Numbered from the stretch's first letter, positions 29,616-45,708 are shown. The stretch is DNA of 64,000 bases from Prorocentrum cordatum (GCA_963575745.1 CAUYUJ010016152.1:119545-183544); one strand, 5' to 3'. Numbers and translations: made by a program. Notes: generated by a model from the letters alone, not told the origin.

Positions 29616-31160
29616 GTGTGCGCGGGCATTGAGACCTGAGCTGCGCGCATTCGCTCACGCGGGAAACGCTGGGCTTCTTCGGCCTGCCGCCCCCTGGCAC
29701 CCGCCGTTGAGCGGTATAATTTTTCTTGTGGGGTTTCGGTCCGGTGGTTGTACATGTGCACGGGCCAGGTGGGCCTGGGGGTCGGGGCGGCTCTACGGAT
29801 CCCGCCGCGGGGGGAGTCAATGCACCCCTCCGCGCCACCAGGTTCCTGCCCGTCTCACTCGACTTGCCTGCGCCTGCGCTGTTTGCTGCTTCTGCTCTTC
29901 CTTCTTGACCCGCGTCTCCGGAGCTATGTACTTGGCTTTAAGGAAGCGGGAAAGGAGCGAGCCTGCGGCGCGCGCGTGCGTCGGCTGGCGGGCCGGCCTC
30001 CTCCCTTCAGTGTTACCTAGTGCATGCTTGACGGCGTTACCTTTTCTTGCCCATTCCATCTGCGGAGCCCACTGACAATGAGACATCATCGGGACATGTT
30101 GCAGGGATTATGAATGTCCAGGCGAAAGACTAGAACCGCCACTTGGCCCCCCGCCCACCCAGATTCGGGGCGCCAGTCTTTGTGGACCTCGCGGCCAGTC
30201 CTCGCGTCGATCTCCACGAAGATCGGGGCCCAGATCGGGCGGCAGTGGGTGTTTTCGTTTTCTTTTTTTTGTGGGGGGACTTTTGGGGCCCACCTAGAAG
30301 ACCTGTTCGACTCTGGCTCGAACTTAGTTCGACGGTAGTTCGACCCTAGCTTGACTCAAGTCTGGCCCATGGTTGACGTTCGACGCAGCATCGGCGCGTG
30401 AGTGGAGCGAGTGGCTCTGGGAAGGCCCCCGAATCGACGATCCCGCTTTCTTGGATCGCCCTGCAGGGGCGCGAAGATGGCCGCGCCTCGCGTTTTGCGG
30501 CTTCTGTCGCAAGGCTGCCCTCTTTTTTTCCGCTGCGCGGGCAGGCCGCGCGAGGGCGCGGAGGAACAACCCCGCCCGTGGCCTCGCGCAGCGCGGGTGT
30601 GCGAAGTGGGCGGCTCAGGATTTGTCCCTCTCTGATATTGTTCGAAGCGCGCCGTCCTTTTCGTCTTCCTCCTTTCCTGTTCCTCGTCCTCTTGCTCCTC
30701 GTCCTTGGAGTCGAAAGCGTTTAAGACGACCTGCAGGCCCCGTCGCTGCTTCATGCTTGTGGGACGCGTTGGACCAGTCCCCCCCCGCGCCCTGAAGGGT
30801 GGCGGCATCCATGCGCCGCGCGGCGCTGATGCATTACAAGCAATCCCTCACCCTGCCAAGTCGACTAGAAACCCTTTCTTTTCTGATTCTCGACAGGGCC
30901 TTCACCCGCCGTGTCGCGTTTTGGGCCGTTCTCGTTCGTACTTCGTTTTGTCAACAGGGGGCGCACTGTGCACCCCGAGCCTCTCCCCGAGAGGCCGAGG
31001 CTGCACGGGACGCGGCTGGGCTGCTCGAGGCCCTTTACTACGCCGACAAGCTGAGCCTGACGGACGAGTGCGTGGAGAGGTGGCGGGAGATGGCGGATTT
31101 GCGGCCTTCGAGGCGGCTTGGCTTCGTCGCGTGTGGGGGTGGGGGTGGGAGTGGCGGGGG
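29616..31160. other. Unassigned interval
   Basis: No gene I can support with confidence. A short TTCGAC-rich repeat lies at 30302-30360. An exon-like stretch at about 30985-31110 reads AEAARDAAGLLEALYYADKL, then DECVERWREMADL. Confidence 0.3.
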
Positions 31161-31167
31161 CAGCAGC

Positions 31168-31247
31168 CCTGATCGCTTCGCGTGTTCCCATCGGCCCATC
31201 CAGCGACCAGAGACGCTTCGCGTGACCCCACCAGCCCATCCAGAAAC
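31168..31247 (-). repeat. Dispersed 38-bp repeat, copies 2 and 3
   Basis: On the minus strand two tandem copies of CTGGATGGGCTGGTGGGG/ACGCGAAGCGTCT and CTGGATGGGCCGATGGGA/ACGCGAAGCGATC, matching the plus-strand copy at 2866-2902. Confidence 0.6.
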
Positions 31248-31704
31248 GATGCTCACACGAGTTGCCCAGGTCAGGCATGCGGGGGAACACGCAGTGGAGT
31301 AAAGGCTGGGAAGCCGTCGTACCCCACGAAGGATGGAGGAGGACCTAACGGTAGAAAAGGATGAGGAGGAGGAAGTGGTGGAGGAGGTGTTAGAACATGG
31401 CCATGCGTCTGGGTGAGCAGCACTGTTTCGGAGTTCAAGTGGTGCATGTTAGTTATGGGCCGCAACTGTTCGACTCCAACGCTGTTGCCTGCTCAGCAAA
31501 AACGTTCCAACCTGATTTTCATAGTAGCGGGGTTCGTTTTTAACTCACGGGGTCAGTGCATAGATGGAAGCGGCGGCCGCTGGAACGACCCAAATGGACC
31601 CTTGCAACCACGACCTGGGTTACAATGTAACCTTCCCTGATGTCCGAGAGGCCTGGTACAAAATTTGCACGAATCGGTTAACGGAAATGTGCAACGCCGG
31701 TTAA

Positions 31705-32008
31705 GACAACGGAGGTTTCAGGTGGGATCACCGACTTCAAAACCGATCGCGAAATCATGTTCGACCGCATTGTTACCATGGGCGCCAGGACGGTTTACGA
31801 CGATGAGGCATTCACGATGTTTCAGATGAGATACAACATGGAAGCCCTTATGATTTCGACCATCAGTCGCAACATGTATTGCGAGGAACACTTCAACATT
31901 TTGAATGAACACGTTCGGACAGACTTCCACCGTCAATCTGACGTTTCGGAGCATGGTACAGACATCGCCGAAACTATACAGTCTGGTGGAGACACGAGGG
32001 CCGTGTGA
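31705..32008 (+). CDS. Exon-like segment of unknown function
   Basis: A frame with GITDFKTDREIMFDRIVTMG, DDEAFTMFQMRYNMEALMIS and CEEHFNILNEHVRTDFHRQ, ending TGA at 32006. Balanced, helical, protein-like; the only ATG-started part is 31757 on. No family recognised. Confidence 0.33.
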
Positions 32009-32348
32009 GATGAAACGAACACTCAGTGCCAACGTTCCCCTCGCTCTCTTTTGCTGCGCCGTTTATCCCCTCCAACAAAGGGTTTGCGGCGCCTGTTGCT
32101 GTTAAAATGAGGTGTTTTTTTTGCTATTTGTTTTTAGTCAAGCTGCTGTAACCAATTTGGACTCCCATTCGTATAAACCCACCACGTTCTCGTGCACGCT
32201 CGTGGCGCCGAGCTGGGCACGGATGTCGGAACGAGCTGTTCAGTGTTCCGGGCCCACTCCCAAAAACAGAAGCCGAACTAGGATGATGATGATGCTTTGA
32301 TGGTCGCTGCCACACCGGCGGGATACTATCTGAGCGCAGCGCCGCCAT

Positions 32349-32472
<124 letters not shown>

Positions 32473-32489
32473 TTTTAAAAAAAATGAGA

Positions 32490-33211
32490 GTTGCGGAACG
32501 TTTCGGGGATTTCGAGACGGACCTCACCGATGTTTAAGACATGATCCATTTAACGAAGGATGAGGCACATGACGCAACACATGCATACATTATGTTGGAG
32601 CAGAGTATGGACGACGCAATGCGCGACCGTGAAATGCAATGCAGGTAGACAATTTGAAGGGCGACCTGGACCTTTACGTCCCAAAGCTTGACTTCAAAAG
32701 CGAGCTGGGGACCATCCTCGGCGCGAAGACCCAGGAAGCCTTGAGCAGCCATGAGAAGCCCCCAATACATCCACAAAACGTCGAACGCGCTGGAGAAAGG
32801 GGCCTGCAGGTGATTGCTGGTGGGTTGAAGGAGGACGAGGAGGAAGAGAACATCATCAAACAAATGCAACCGATAGTCGATGATCATATCATGAAATAAA
32901 ATACGTCCAACCTATCTACTCTCATTGACCCGTCGAAGATATGCATCATTACCTTCGGGGCCAAGGCGGCGAACATGTGAGTCCTGAGGGGAATGCGCGG
33001 CCAGGAGATAAACTGGGCCTGTGGAGAAAAGGTGTGGTTCACAGCCAGCGACGCACACGAAAAACGGGTTATCGACAAGACGTCGGGGCAGGTAAGGCGC
33101 ACATTGATGAACAAGGGGCATAAACAAAGTGACGTTCGCATCTACGGGGGCGCGGGCGTCTTCGACGTCAAATGGCGGGGGCGGGGAGAATGGGCGGGGA
33201 TGGGGAGTTAG
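32490..33211 (+). pseudogene. LINE A: ORF1 (decayed)
   Basis: Open pieces in the plus strand: a helical start (MLEQSMDDAMRDREMQ), then from 32639 VDNLKGDLDLYVPKLDFKSE, PPIHPQNVERA, LQVIAGGLKEDEEEENI. After stops at 32897 and about 32978 it continues in frame with ITFGAKAANM, GEKVWFTASDAHEKRVIDK and RRTLMNKGHKQSDV. The coiled start, a VI-G-G strand and an RRM-like tail fit ORF1 of dinoflagellate LINEs. Lies just upstream of LINE A EN/RT. Confidence 0.5.
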
Positions 33212-33649
33212 AGACCCTGCGGAGTCGGAGACGAAGCACATGAGACAGCGGCGCAGTTCACGAGGGAATGGGGGGGGGGAAGCGCGAGAAGCGACGGCCT
33301 CAGCGCCGGGGCCGCGCGCGAGTGCCGCTACGCAGACATCTCGCCCTTGGGCGCGCGATTTTTTGGGCTTTGGGCGGTTTGCTGTAAACCGTGGGTTTGG
33401 GGCACGCGCTATTCCGGTCGCTTCCCCCGCGCCCCCGCGCGCCCCCGCGGCTGCCCATGCAGTTTCTGTTTCGCCGAATCCTGCGCCGGAAGGGGCGTGC
33501 GCAATGATGGAAAATGCGTCCACATTCGCATCGTTGCCCATCCTTGAATCAGAGCGCCATGGGGCCCCGGAAGACGCGGGGGCCAGTCGCCCGCCTGGGG
33601 GGGGGGCCAGGGGACATGCAGATTCGAAAATGGAGATTCCCCCCGAGGA

Positions 33650-33991
33650 TCTTCTCCGCGTGCGTCTCAGGGCTCGCCCGCCAACGTCGCCGAGGAGCGG
33701 GCGACGGATCGGGCGGGCTCCGATCATGCCGACGTCGCCGCAGACTTCGACCTCGCGCTGTTCCGCGAGAGCGCATCGGGGATGACGGATGGCGACGGAT
33801 CATGCGAGCTTTTGAAAGACTTTAGATGCACGAGGTGGGCTTTTATTGCCGTCGACGAAACCATTAGGGCGATTCCAAAGGAGCGCTGGGCGAACCGAAG
33901 GCGGGCGCATCCTTATGGCAGCAGGGAGTGCCAAACCAACTGGGGGAGCTGCAATGCCGGCTCGCAAGAGGTGAGGCACAGGCATTTCTAA
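33650..33991 (+). pseudogene. LINE A: ORF1-EN linker region
   Basis: Frame reading HADVAADFDLALFRESASG, CELLKDFRCTRWAFIAVDE and IPKERWANRRRAHPYGSRE to TAA at 33989. Position between ORF1 and EN suggests LINE A sequence, but no motif is diagnostic. 33220-33640 is GC-rich with no clear domain. Confidence 0.3.
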
Positions 33992-34134
33992 ATGTGAGAT
34001 TACATCGGAACGAGTTGCGCATGTTGATGTTCATCGCCCAGGGTTTCGGCTAATATTGGTTGCGGCGCATTCCCCCCGCAGGGGTTGCGCGCGTCTCCAT
34101 GCGCAGGCAATGCGCAACATGCTGAAATAAATTC

Positions 34135-34413
34135 ATGGCGAGGCGGGGCGTCGGACAAATCGCTCCATCATCGGAGCGAAGTGCAACTCTCAAGGGGGCC
34201 AGGCAACGTATGGCAATTCCAGCGGCGCGGGCCCATTTGAGAATGGCTTGGCGGATGCGCGGGGGGCAGTGGGTTCCGCGATGGACGGCGGCCCGCGAAT
34301 CCAAAGTCACGGGCGCATCTTTCAAGAGACAACGCTGGCGCCGCTGCGCGCGCCGCGAGCCTGGCCGCGCGAAGGAGCAGATCGATTATTTGTTGGTGAG
34401 TCGCCGCGTTTGA
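34135..34413 (+). pseudogene. LINE A: endonuclease C-terminal fragment
   Basis: The frame ends with EQIDYLLVSRRV, the R-I-D-Y-x-L/V-x-S strand that closes LINE apurinic-type endonucleases, preceded by a W-x-x-x...TGASF segment. The upstream EN motifs (QE, GGDFN) are not recognisable. A stop follows directly. Confidence 0.45.
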
Positions 34414-34428
34414 AAAACATTCAAGGAC

Positions 34429-34965
34429 GTGGGGAGGACGGGGATTGCAGATCTCGGACCCGACCGCGCTGCGGCGCGGGCGCGGGGCGCTGCCCCGCGG
34501 AAGGAGACGCGCAAGACGGATGCCCACAAGAAGCAGAAGAAGAACGCCGTCGCGAAGCCGGCGCGACGGCCGCCGCAGAGGTGGGAAGTATACCAATCCA
34601 GCATCGAAGAGCAAGCTCGTGATTTTTTACGCGGCGCGATAGGGGGCAGACATCCCCGTTGCGACCAACTAGAAATTATAGCATTAGAATGCGTGGCCAT
34701 GGCCGGCTCCAGCGCCCCGCGATCGAGCGCAATTCAGTGCGATGGCGGTTCGTTGGGTTCTTTGCCGAAGAAGAAACGCGAGACCGACGCAGGCGACCCC
34801 GCGGCAAGGCGAGCTCTCAACGGAGATATCCGAGACGAGGTCCGGAACGCGAAGAGAGAACAGCGCCGATCGGAGATCTACAACATGTTTTCGGAGTTTC
34901 GCAACTTGGAGATCTCCGGCGTCGAGCTGCAGAGATCGCAGGGCTTCGTTCCAGGCGTTGCATGA
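34429..34965 (+). pseudogene. LINE A: EN-RT linker
   Basis: 178-codon basic, helical frame: WEVYQSSIEEQARDFLRGA, then ALNGDIRDEVRNAKREQRRS and IYNMFSEFRNLEISG. The charged helix ending in a compact F-R-x-L-E-I-S-G matches the linker that precedes RT in LINE ORF2. Arg/Lys-rich first third. Confidence 0.5.
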
Positions 34966-35099
34966 GAGTGGGGGTGGGGGGGGGGGGGGGGCTGCGCGGG
35001 GGAGACAAGAGATCGTCGACGCGTGTGTTTATTTGTACGGCAAGTTGTCTTCCGAATCGAATTGCGACGCCAGGGGCGAAGAGCCCGGGGGGGGCGGGG

Positions 35100-35711
35100 C
35101 TTTTGCGGCGTCGACGCGAATGTGTTCTCTACGCAAGAGCTACAGGCGGCATTGACATCGATGAAGAATGGCAGCGCAGCGGACGGCAAGGGCATCGGGG
35201 AGATTGTTCCCACGTTGCGCAGCGATATCCTTATCTTGGAAGCCCAGCGCCAGCAGAGTGGAAGCGCGCCATGGTCAAGGACATCTGCAGAAGTGGGAGC
35301 GCGAAACTGCCGTATAATTTCAGGCCCATCAGCATTTTATAGTTATACTGTGCGAATTGTTTGCTTGATTATTGCACGGCGGACTCGTGCCGGTTTCGGG
35401 CAAAAAACAAAGCAATTGCCGGGCGTTCTTTCGCCCGCTCCGACCCGCCGCGCGTTTTTTTTTCCCCATCCCAATATGGCGGGAGACAGCGGGCGAGCAC
35501 AAAGTCTTTGTTTTGTCTGTCGCGGTAGATTTCCAGGAAGCCTTTAACAGCGCTGCGCATGGGGGCGCGTCGGATGCTTGATCAAGGCGTCGACGAAGGA
35601 CGCGTCCGAGGTCTTCGACGCATGCGCCAGGGCCGGGAAGCCGTCGCGAAGACCCATTGCGCCGACGGAGAGTTCCAGATGCAGCATGGGGCAAAGCAGG
35701 GCGACCCGCTC

Positions 35712-35714
<3 letters not shown>
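35100..35714 (+). pseudogene. LINE A: RT N-terminal half, up to motif B
   Basis: Successive RT motifs in changing frames: FSTQELQAALTSMKNGSAAD (35127 on), PAEWKRAMVKDICRS with YNFRPISIL (to 35340), motif A VAVDFQEAFNSAAHG (35522-35565), and motif B GEFQMQHGAKQGDPLSS (35669-35717). The frames differ, so it is decayed. It is cut immediately after the PLSS codons by a (CT)n tract and the LINE B insertion. The RT resumes with motif C at 45953. Confidence 0.75.
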
Positions 35715-35778
<64 letters not shown>

Positions 35779-35797
35779 GCTCTCTCTCTCTCTCTCT
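35713..35797 (+). repeat. (CT)n tract 1, left border of the insertion
   Basis: Pure CT with one TTCG interruption, joining LINE A motif B directly to the truncated 5' end of LINE B copy 1. Confidence 0.95.
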
Positions 35798-40679
<4,882 letters not shown>

Positions 40680-40699
40680 AAAGAAGGCCGACTACCACC

Positions 40700-43600
40700 A
40701 TGCACGGGATCACGCCCATGTTCGAGGAGCGACCAGTTGTCCCCCGCGCCTTCCCCACCTACGGAGCTTCCACGATACACATGAACCGACTGCGCAAGCT
40801 CCATCGGCAACTCTGTGAGCTTCGCTTCATCGGACAGCACCATCATTTAGACTGCCGTGCCATCCCGCCGTACCTAGCGCAGCGCATCGACTGCACGTGG
40901 ACCGCGGCCCGCCTCCTATGTCACAAGCTGCGCCCCACGGTTCTCCTTGACTTCCCCGAGGCCTGGACCCCCGACGAGCCAGCACCTCACGGAGAGCACC
41001 TTGACGGTTTGATCCAAAACCTCGACTTAGAGCTGGCGCGACGTGCGAACCGTGCCAAAGCTGAACGCATCAAGATATGGGCTGAGGGCGTCCGCGAGCC
41101 AAGCGGGCGAAAGGCGGCCATATACGCACGGGCTGCTGACAGCTCGCCCACGGCGTATCTCCGCACGCCTACCACACCTGACGATACGCAACTCCACTGC
41201 GACACCAACGCCTTCAAACCTGACAAAGCTAGCACGGACGATAGCGACGCTGACACCGAAGCTGGCGGCTTCAGCCCCAGCGACGGTAGTTCGCCCGACA
41301 CGGACAACGACGAAGACCACACTTGTGAACCACCACCTGCACAAGTCCCCGACATTCTCCCTGCCAACGCCATTGTTGCTAATACCAAAGACATGCTTAA
41401 GCTCATGGTCGACACCTGGGAGCCCATCTTGGGCAGGTACCGCGCCCGTGCAGGACATGACGCCGAAGCCATGCCGACGTGGGCTGACTTCTACGACGAG
41501 TACCGACAAGAGCTGCCTACGCCATCACCAGCTACCCCTTTCCACCTCACCGACGACCAACTCATCCACTTTATTCGCACCCGTTCACCGCGCCGTGCGG
41601 GGGGACTGGACGGCTGGACTACTAAGGAGGCTAAGGAGTTACCCGACGACATCCTTCGCCTCTTCGCCAGCGTCTTACGCGCTATGCAACGCACTGGCAC
41701 CATCCCAGAACCCCTCCTTCATGTGCCAAACCCGTGCCTCCGAAAAGGCCGAGGCGAACTCCCAACGGACCAACGACTTCTCTCGGTGCTTTCCGTTTGG
41801 ATGTATGCGTGGGAAGCGCCAGCTTACCGCAGCCTCACGGACTGGCGGAAAGGATGGACCCACGCCACGAGCTTTGGCGCTGTCCCCAAAGCTACCATTG
41901 GGGACGTCAGCACCTCTCTTGCCCTGCGCATCGAACACGCCAGGGCCTTACTCCTTCCCTTAGCTGGGGCTGCCCTTGACCGACAGAAGTGTTTCGACTA
42001 CCTCATCACGGACATCTGCCTTAACCTTGCGCTTCACGCGGGGTGCCCCCAAGACATCGTTACTGTCCGCAGAAACTTCTACAGTCGCCACAAACGCTAC
42101 ATCCGCATGAACGGAGCGTACTCTAAGGAATTGGCCAGGACCAACGGTCACCTCCAGGGAAGCTCTTGGTCCCTGGACGATATTATGCTGCTCATGTGTG
42201 TGTGGACCAAGAGACAGCATCGATACGTTCCGCGATCACTCAGCACTACCTTTGTTGACGACAGCAACTCCACTACTCACACCGCGCCTGAGTTGCAGAA
42301 ATCTCTTGATGAAACCGCCAAGTTTGATCGATTTTCAGGTCAACGCATTCACCCTGGCAAAGTGGCGGGGTGGGCGCTCACCGACGAGCTTCACGCCGCC
42401 GTTACCCAGCTCACTCTGGCGGAACGGCCCTTACGCGTGGTCGACTCCTTCAAGCTCGTCGGGAGTTACATCAACGCCGAGGCAGCGCCGGCTCCAGCCG
42501 CGCTTAACCTCACGGCCACCGCTGACGCCCGTGTTCGGAGGGCGACTAGTCGCCTGCCGCGCATTGGCAAGCTCCCATCGCCGATGCTTATTAAGGCGCG
42601 GCACGCCCGTTCCCTTGCTGCCAGCGTCTGTACCACGGGCACCGACATTCAAGCCCCATCAGGCCCCGTCAAAACTGCCTACAACCATGCCCTTAAGGCG
42701 GCTATCCGCCCCAAGGGAAACAAGTGGGTCGAGTTTTGGACTCTCATGGCCGTGTGCGTCCCAGGACACGCCCTGGAGATTGACGCCATCACGCAGCGTG
42801 AAGTTTTCCTGTGTCTGCGGCGACAGGTTAATCGCGACGCTACACTCTGCGGTCTCGTCAGGGATCTCCAACACCACGTTCAGACCCTGTTTGGTGGAGG
42901 ACCTGTCGGACGACTTGTCCAGTCGCTCCAGCAGCTCCGTTGGACCTGGCCCACATTTGGCATCATGTACGACGACTGGGGCTGCCAGATCAGTTGGCTG
43001 AACTTACCCCAAAACGCCTTCCTTCACATGCTGCGGGCCTCACAACGCAGAGCCTTTCTGAGGAGGATCAAGCCACGGCGTCACGACCTTGGATACCTTG
43101 CCTCTGTCAGACAGGGCCTCGACCTCTTCGCCAGCACGTGGCTCGCCCGAACGAAAGGAGCAGCCAAATGCAATGCCTGGCAGCTGGCGCTCCTCCTGAA
43201 CTACCTGTCGGGCGGGGACCACACCCAACAGCGACGATCCCGATCAAACACGTCTGCTGACCCCAGCCCCATCTGCCGATACTGCGACGAGGAAGAGGAA
43301 ACTCAGGAGCACACTGTCCGCGACTGCAAGTGCTGGGCCCGAGAAAGACTCCCTCTCACCACCCTCATCAGTGACGAGCAGTGGGCCCGTCTTCCGCCGC
43401 ACACAAGACACTGCGGGCTCTTCGATGAAGACCCAGCCCTCCTCGACCTGCAGGCCGACCTCGCGAGGGACCCGCTACCTCAGCCCATACCGCGGCCCCC
43501 ACCTGAGGGAGATCCTGCGGCTTCAGCCCAGGACTCCTACACCACCTACCTTGACCACGACACTGGTTGGACATGGGTCTACGCTGCCACGGACGGTGCA

Positions 43601-44845
43601 TGCACCAACCAAGCCATCCCATTGCTAGCACGAGCGGGCTACGGCGTCTACTACGGCATCGACCACCGCATGAACTACAGTGCACGCGTTCACGGCATTA
43701 CGCAGAACGCACAGCTTGCGGAGACCCTCGCCATTGTCCACCTCACGGCATGTGCTGAACGGCCCGTACACGTTTTCGTGGACAACCAGGCGGTGGTCGG
43801 TGGGTTCCAAAGTATCATCGACGGACACTCACCACCGCAGGGCACGCACGTGGAGCTCTGGGAAAAGATCCACCGATGCGTCATGGCCAAGCCCAACATG
43901 TTCCGCGTCGAGAAAATCGCAAGCCACCTGGGAGACATGGGCATCGACCTCGGGCTCATCGGGCCCATCGCGGAGGAGTTCAATCGTCAGGCTGACGCCC
44001 TCGCCACAACGGCGGCACGTACTCATAACCTTCCAGACGACATTGTCGAAGCTGCCAAAACACGACATCGCCAAGCGACCGTGCTTCATGGAGTCGCTGT
44101 CGCCATCTACGAGCGTAGACACCGCACACTCCCCCTCCCACACCGCAGGGCTGGGTTTACAGCTGCGGAACTCAACAAAATGGAACCAAACCCCCTGCTG
44201 TCTGACCAGGCACCACCCGCGGCTGGACCAGACATCCCACAGAACCCGGACGAGCTCTGGGCCGAGGCCCAACGGGCGATATTCGACGAACAGGAGGACG
44301 ACCCGTTCGGCTTTGGCGGGGGCCTTGACTTCCTAGGCGACGGGCCAGCCAGCGCCAACCTTGCCCCGTCGGGCACCCGCACGTCGCCCTCGACTCCGCC
44401 ACTGAGAGCGGCATCGCACCCACATGACAACGCCGCTCACCTTCAAGACGCTGACGAACAGGAGGACGACCTGTTCAGCTTCGGTGGGGGATCGGACGCT
44501 TTGGACGACGGACCAGTCAGCGAAAACCCTGCCCCGTCGGGCAACCTCTCGACGCCTACCGCGACTCCGTCCCCGAGAGCGACATCGCCCCCATACGATG
44601 ATATCGGCCACCGCCAAGACGCCGACGACGACCTGGGTGACCCCCGCGGACTGAGTGGCATAGACGACGCACCGCCGACACCCCACGCTGCCGACCATGC
44701 CGCCCTACCGAGACGCCACCCTTCTACGCGGCCGACCTCAGAGCCCTCGCACGGCATCATGATTGGTCCCACCGCGCAAACCACTCCGCCCCCCCCACCA
44801 GCGGCAGCCCGCGGGGGCGGCTTCAGCCCCCCCGCAGGGCACTGA
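40700..44845 (+). CDS. LINE B ORF2: reverse transcriptase / RNase H
   Basis: An uninterrupted 1381-codon ORF. Residues 1-230 are a charged linker with an acidic low-complexity end. RT begins near 300 (GGLDGWT). Motif A is near 424 (LDRQKCFDYL), motif B near 483 (GHLQGSSWSLDD) and motif C is F518-V-D520-D521. A zinc knuckle C859-x2-C862-x8-H871-x4-C876 follows. RNase H has the expected acidic residues D965 (ATDGAC), E1008 (AETLAI), D1028 (FVDNQA) and D1099 (RQADALA). Residues 1195-1300 carry a twofold repeat EQEDD-F-FGGG-LD. Roles (inferred from the family): target-primed cDNA synthesis and removal of the RNA strand. The start is the first ATG after the (CT)n tract; the natural start may have been further upstream. 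Confidence 0.9.
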   Translation: MHGITPMFEERPVVPRAFPTYGASTIHMNRLRKLHRQLCELRFIGQHHHLDCRAIPPYLAQRIDCTWTAARLLCHKLRPTVLLDFPEAWTPDEPAPHGEHLDGLIQNLDLELARRANRAKAERIKIWAEGVREPSGRKAAIYARAADSSPTAYLRTPTTPDDTQLHCDTNAFKPDKASTDDSDADTEAGGFSPSDGSSPDTDNDEDHTCEPPPAQVPDILPANAIVANTKDMLKLMVDTWEPILGRYRARAGHDAEAMPTWADFYDEYRQELPTPSPATPFHLTDDQLIHFIRTRSPRRAGGLDGWTTKEAKELPDDILRLFASVLRAMQRTGTIPEPLLHVPNPCLRKGRGELPTDQRLLSVLSVWMYAWEAPAYRSLTDWRKGWTHATSFGAVPKATIGDVSTSLALRIEHARALLLPLAGAALDRQKCFDYLITDICLNLALHAGCPQDIVTVRRNFYSRHKRYIRMNGAYSKELARTNGHLQGSSWSLDDIMLLMCVWTKRQHRYVPRSLSTTFVDDSNSTTHTAPELQKSLDETAKFDRFSGQRIHPGKVAGWALTDELHAAVTQLTLAERPLRVVDSFKLVGSYINAEAAPAPAALNLTATADARVRRATSRLPRIGKLPSPMLIKARHARSLAASVCTTGTDIQAPSGPVKTAYNHALKAAIRPKGNKWVEFWTLMAVCVPGHALEIDAITQREVFLCLRRQVNRDATLCGLVRDLQHHVQTLFGGGPVGRLVQSLQQLRWTWPTFGIMYDDWGCQISWLNLPQNAFLHMLRASQRRAFLRRIKPRRHDLGYLASVRQGLDLFASTWLARTKGAAKCNAWQLALLLNYLSGGDHTQQRRSRSNTSADPSPICRYCDEEEETQEHTVRDCKCWARERLPLTTLISDEQWARLPPHTRHCGLFDEDPALLDLQADLARDPLPQPIPRPPPEGDPAASAQDSYTTYLDHDTGWTWVYAATDGACTNQAIPLLARAGYGVYYGIDHRMNYSARVHGITQNAQLAETLAIVHLTACAERPVHVFVDNQAVVGGFQSIIDGHSPPQGTHVELWEKIHRCVMAKPNMFRVEKIASHLGDMGIDLGLIGPIAEEFNRQADALATTAARTHNLPDDIVEAAKTRHRQATVLHGVAVAIYERRHRTLPLPHRRAGFTAAELNKMEPNPLLSDQAPPAAGPDIPQNPDELWAEAQRAIFDEQEDDPFGFGGGLDFLGDGPASANLAPSGTRTSPSTPPLRAASHPHDNAAHLQDADEQEDDLFSFGGGSDALDDGPVSENPAPSGNLSTPTATPSPRATSPPYDDIGHRQDADDDLGDPRGLSGIDDAPPTPHAADHAALPRRHPSTRPTSEPSHGIMIGPTAQTTPPPPPAAARGGGFSPPAGH

Positions 44846-45341
44846 ACCAGACAGGCCCTCGCGCCCCGTCCACGCTTCCATCGTTGCTGAGCGAGAGGAT
44901 GCGGCTCTCCCGACCTCTCGGGGCGTGGCCCTAGCGGCTCCAGCCCTGGGGTCGCGTGTTCCCCTCCAGTCACCTTTCAAGGGTGACGGACGACAGCGTA
45001 CAGGGTGCCGCACTACGCTAGTCCACCATCTGGACAGGCGTACCGAGGACCTCGCCTCTGTCTCGAGGCCCTCGGCCGCTGGCACTGAGCAGCCACCCCT
45101 CACCGACCGCGAAACCGAGCTGTCCCAGGCTATGGCTGCTCTCCAGCAGAGGTGCGTTGCTCTCGCCGCGGACCTCGCCGCCGCCCAAGCTCGCCAAGGC
45201 CCTCTACTCCAGCGCCTCCACAGCGCCGGGCGAGCCTTCGCCGAGCTGCTCACGCCCTCGCCCGATGGTGCCGTGCCGTCACTCACCATCCAAGCTATGC
45301 TGTCATCGTTCCGCGGCGCTCCACCTGGTGCCCCGCGCTAA
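44798..45341 (+). pseudogene. LINE B copy 2: C-terminal coiled coil, out of frame
   Basis: The frame next to ORF2 reads QRQPAGAASAPPQGTEP, and ends with TDRETELSQAMAALQQRC, LAADLAAAQARQGPLLQRL and LTIQAMLSSFRGAPPGAPR to TAA 45339. The same peptide is present in copy 1 (39497-39745). At 44790-44797 copy 2 has C8 where copy 1 has T plus C6, one base fewer. So the 1381-codon ORF is probably a one-base-shifted, shortened form of a longer ORF2. Confidence 0.65.
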
Positions 45342-45708
45342 TCTCCTCCTTTCTGCCTGCCCGTGTGTACGCGTGGCTCCGCGTCCACGGTGTCAGGGCG
45401 CGGGGGCGGGGGGTGCCCCGTCACTGCGCGCCGCTTTGCGGCCAAGCGCCCAACTGGCGGTCTGCCAAGCCGCCTAGCCACGTGTCAGCACGTCGCCTTT
45501 CTTGTTGGGGCCTCTTTCTTTACGCGGTCTGACAGGTGAGATCATCACCGTCTGTCCGCCGTCTGTAGCGTCTGTCGCACTGCGCCGGGGGAGGGGGTTT
45601 TTGTTGCCCGCCCTCGTATCTAAAGGCTGCACCGCCGCAAATAGTGTTTAGCGAGTTGTCGCACCGCAGTGCGCCTCGCGGACGGACCCTGGTCCGCCTA
45701 CCTGTCCG
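45342..45708 (+). other. LINE B 3' untranslated region
   Basis: 367 bases closely matching 39746-40112 of copy 1, including CTGACAGGTGAGATC, CGTCTGTAGCGTCTGTCGCA and the terminal GGTCCGCCTACCTGTCCG. The shared end followed by CT in both copies defines the 3' terminus. Confidence 0.8.

Larger units (their letters stand above)
40680..45708 (+). mobile_element. LINE B copy 2 (non-LTR retrotransposon)
   Basis: Begins right after (CT)n with AAGAAGGCC and ends in GGTCCGCCTACCTGTCCG followed by (CT)n. It contains the RT/RNase H ORF (40700-44845), a coiled-coil C-terminal coding part in the next frame (to 45341) and a 367-bp 3' UTR matching that of copy 1. No endonuclease is present. The N-terminus starts where LINE C endonuclease ends (shared ERPV-P stretch), so this copy is probably 5'-truncated at the EN-RT border. 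Confidence 0.85.
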
